Positions 6,321 through 7,161 of a stretch of 7,161 nucleotides of DNA are shown piece by piece. Source of the stretch: Pseudomonadota bacterium (GTDB lineage Bacteria > Pseudomonadota > Alphaproteobacteria > Rhizobiales > Hyphomicrobiaceae); the NCBI GenBank assembly GCA_003242645.1, contig QGVC01000184.1, positions 1 through 7,161 of the forward strand, read 5' to 3'. The notes beneath the pieces were generated by a model. That model was not told the origin of the DNA. It made no database searches and saw only the letters and a program-made list of their open reading frames with translations. A program made the position numbers and the translations under genes. How positions within the stretch are numbered: position 1 is the first letter of the stretch; every line of letters starts with the position of its first letter.

Positions 6321-7157
6321 TTAAGCCTTGTCTGCCTGATCGTCTGCAGATGAGTCCTCATCCGCGTCAGAAGGATCCAGCTCGTCCTGCTCATCCTCGT
6401 CCTCGGAGCTGTCGAGCGGCAGCTCGTCGGGCATGAGGGCCGCGATATCTTGCGGCTCGGGGACCTTGAAGTCCGGAGGCAGATTGGAGTCGAGCAAGCC
6501 TGCCCCCTTCAGCTCCGCCAGCCCCGGCAAGTCCTTGATGCTATCGAGGCCGAAGTGGATCAGGAAAGCTTCCGTCGTGCCGTAAGTAATGGGTTTACCC
6601 GGTGCGCGGCGCCGCCCCCTGGGCCGGATCCATCCCGTCTCCAGCAACACGTCGATCGTGCCTTTCGAGGTGGTGACACCGCGGATCTCTTCGATCTCGG
6701 CGCGAGTCACGGGCTGGTGGTAGGCAATGATCGCCAGCGTCTCCAATGCAGCCTTCGAGAGCTTCTTTTCCTCGCTCGTGTGCTGCTCGAGGAGGTGAGC
6801 AAGATCGGGCGCGGTACGAAACGCCCACTTTCCCGCAACCCTCACGAGATTGATGCCACGGCTGGCATAGAAACCTTTCAGCTCTTCGAGCAGCGCGGGA
6901 AGCTCCTCGCCAAGGCCAAGCCGCTCCCCGAGCCGACCCTCATCCAACGGCTCGGAGGCCGCGAACAACAAGGCTTCCAGCATGCGCAGCTTCTCGCCGC
7001 GGTCGGCAGAAGGTAGCGCCGCGACGTTGGAATAGCCGGGCCTCACCTCGCCATGCCGGGCAACCTCATCCGGTCCGCCTTCCGCAGCACGGGCGTGCTC
7101 TGGGCGCGTATTGCTGTGCTCGGAACCCTGAACCACTGAGAGCCTCGGCGGTACCAT
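6321..7157 (-). CDS. scpB: Segregation and condensation protein B
   Basis: ScpB is a kite-type winged-helix subunit that dimerises and binds ScpA, bridging the SMC ring for chromosome condensation and segregation. The product is 278 aa, at the long end for the family. The first winged helix begins at about KLRMLEALLFAASEPL (56-71). The second carries the conserved SKAALETLAIIAYHQPVTRAE (134-154), then EEIRGV (156-161) and GRRRAPGKPITYGTT (181-195). The C-terminus from about 248 is an acidic, disordered tail dominated by D, E and S. Roughly 55 N-terminal residues precede the conserved domain. ATG 7157 is only 4 nt from the window edge, so its ribosome binding site cannot be seen. ScpA, usually just upstream, would lie outside. 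Confidence 0.93.
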   Translation of the reverse strand: MVPPRLSVVQGSEHSNTRPEHARAAEGGPDEVARHGEVRPGYSNVAALPSADRGEKLRMLEALLFAASEPLDEGRLGERLGLGEELPALLEELKGFYASRGINLVRVAGKWAFRTAPDLAHLLEQHTSEEKKLSKAALETLAIIAYHQPVTRAEIEEIRGVTTSKGTIDVLLETGWIRPRGRRRAPGKPITYGTTEAFLIHFGLDSIKDLPGLAELKGAGLLDSNLPPDFKVPEPQDIAALMPDELPLDSSEDEDEQDELDPSDADEDSSADDQADKA

Positions 7158-7161
7158 CTTT

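Overview
The base composition (GC-rich, strong G/C preference at third codon positions) and gene content point to an alphaproteobacterium, most likely of the order Hyphomicrobiales (Rhizobiales). The diagnostic part is the run scpB - tatA - tatB - tatC - serS - surE, all on the minus strand, a gene order familiar from this order. The genus cannot be fixed from the sequence.

Layout from left to right. (1) Positions 1-239 (minus) hold the N-terminal 79 codons of a molybdate-binding protein, ModA. Upstream of it lies a near-ideal ModE operator (Mo-box, 286-309), followed by a patch rich in inverted repeats (307-369). (2) Positions 370-781 hold no intact gene. They carry what looks like the C-terminal tail of an alkyl-sulfatase-type protein ending at 637 (+), and an 8-bp hairpin at 697-722. 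(3) A small uncharacterised protein is encoded at 809-1090 (+). It is convergent with the main block. (4) From 7157 down to 1130 everything is on the minus strand: scpB, a lone FbpC-like ABC ATPase, tatA, tatB, tatC, serS and surE.

How the genes work together. ScpB is part of the SMC-ScpAB chromosome condensation complex. TatA, TatB and TatC are a complete twin-arginine translocase; tatB and tatC overlap by ATGA and are surely co-translated. SerS charges tRNA-Ser, and SurE is a stationary-phase/survival nucleotidase. The ABC ATPase has no permease or binding protein beside it and sits between scpB and tatA. A 19-nt perfect dyad and a plausible promoter lie between it and tatA, so the tat-serS-surE part may have its own transcript. 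ModA is a separate, molybdate-regulated unit; a mechanistic link is only indirect (many molybdoenzymes are Tat substrates).

I find no CRISPR, tRNA, rRNA, insertion sequence or phage gene, and nothing that amounts to a clearly new multi-gene system. The points most worth a second look are the regulatory and structured DNA in 286-369, the decayed sulfatase tail, the dyads flanking the tat genes, and the orphan ATPase with its odd start.
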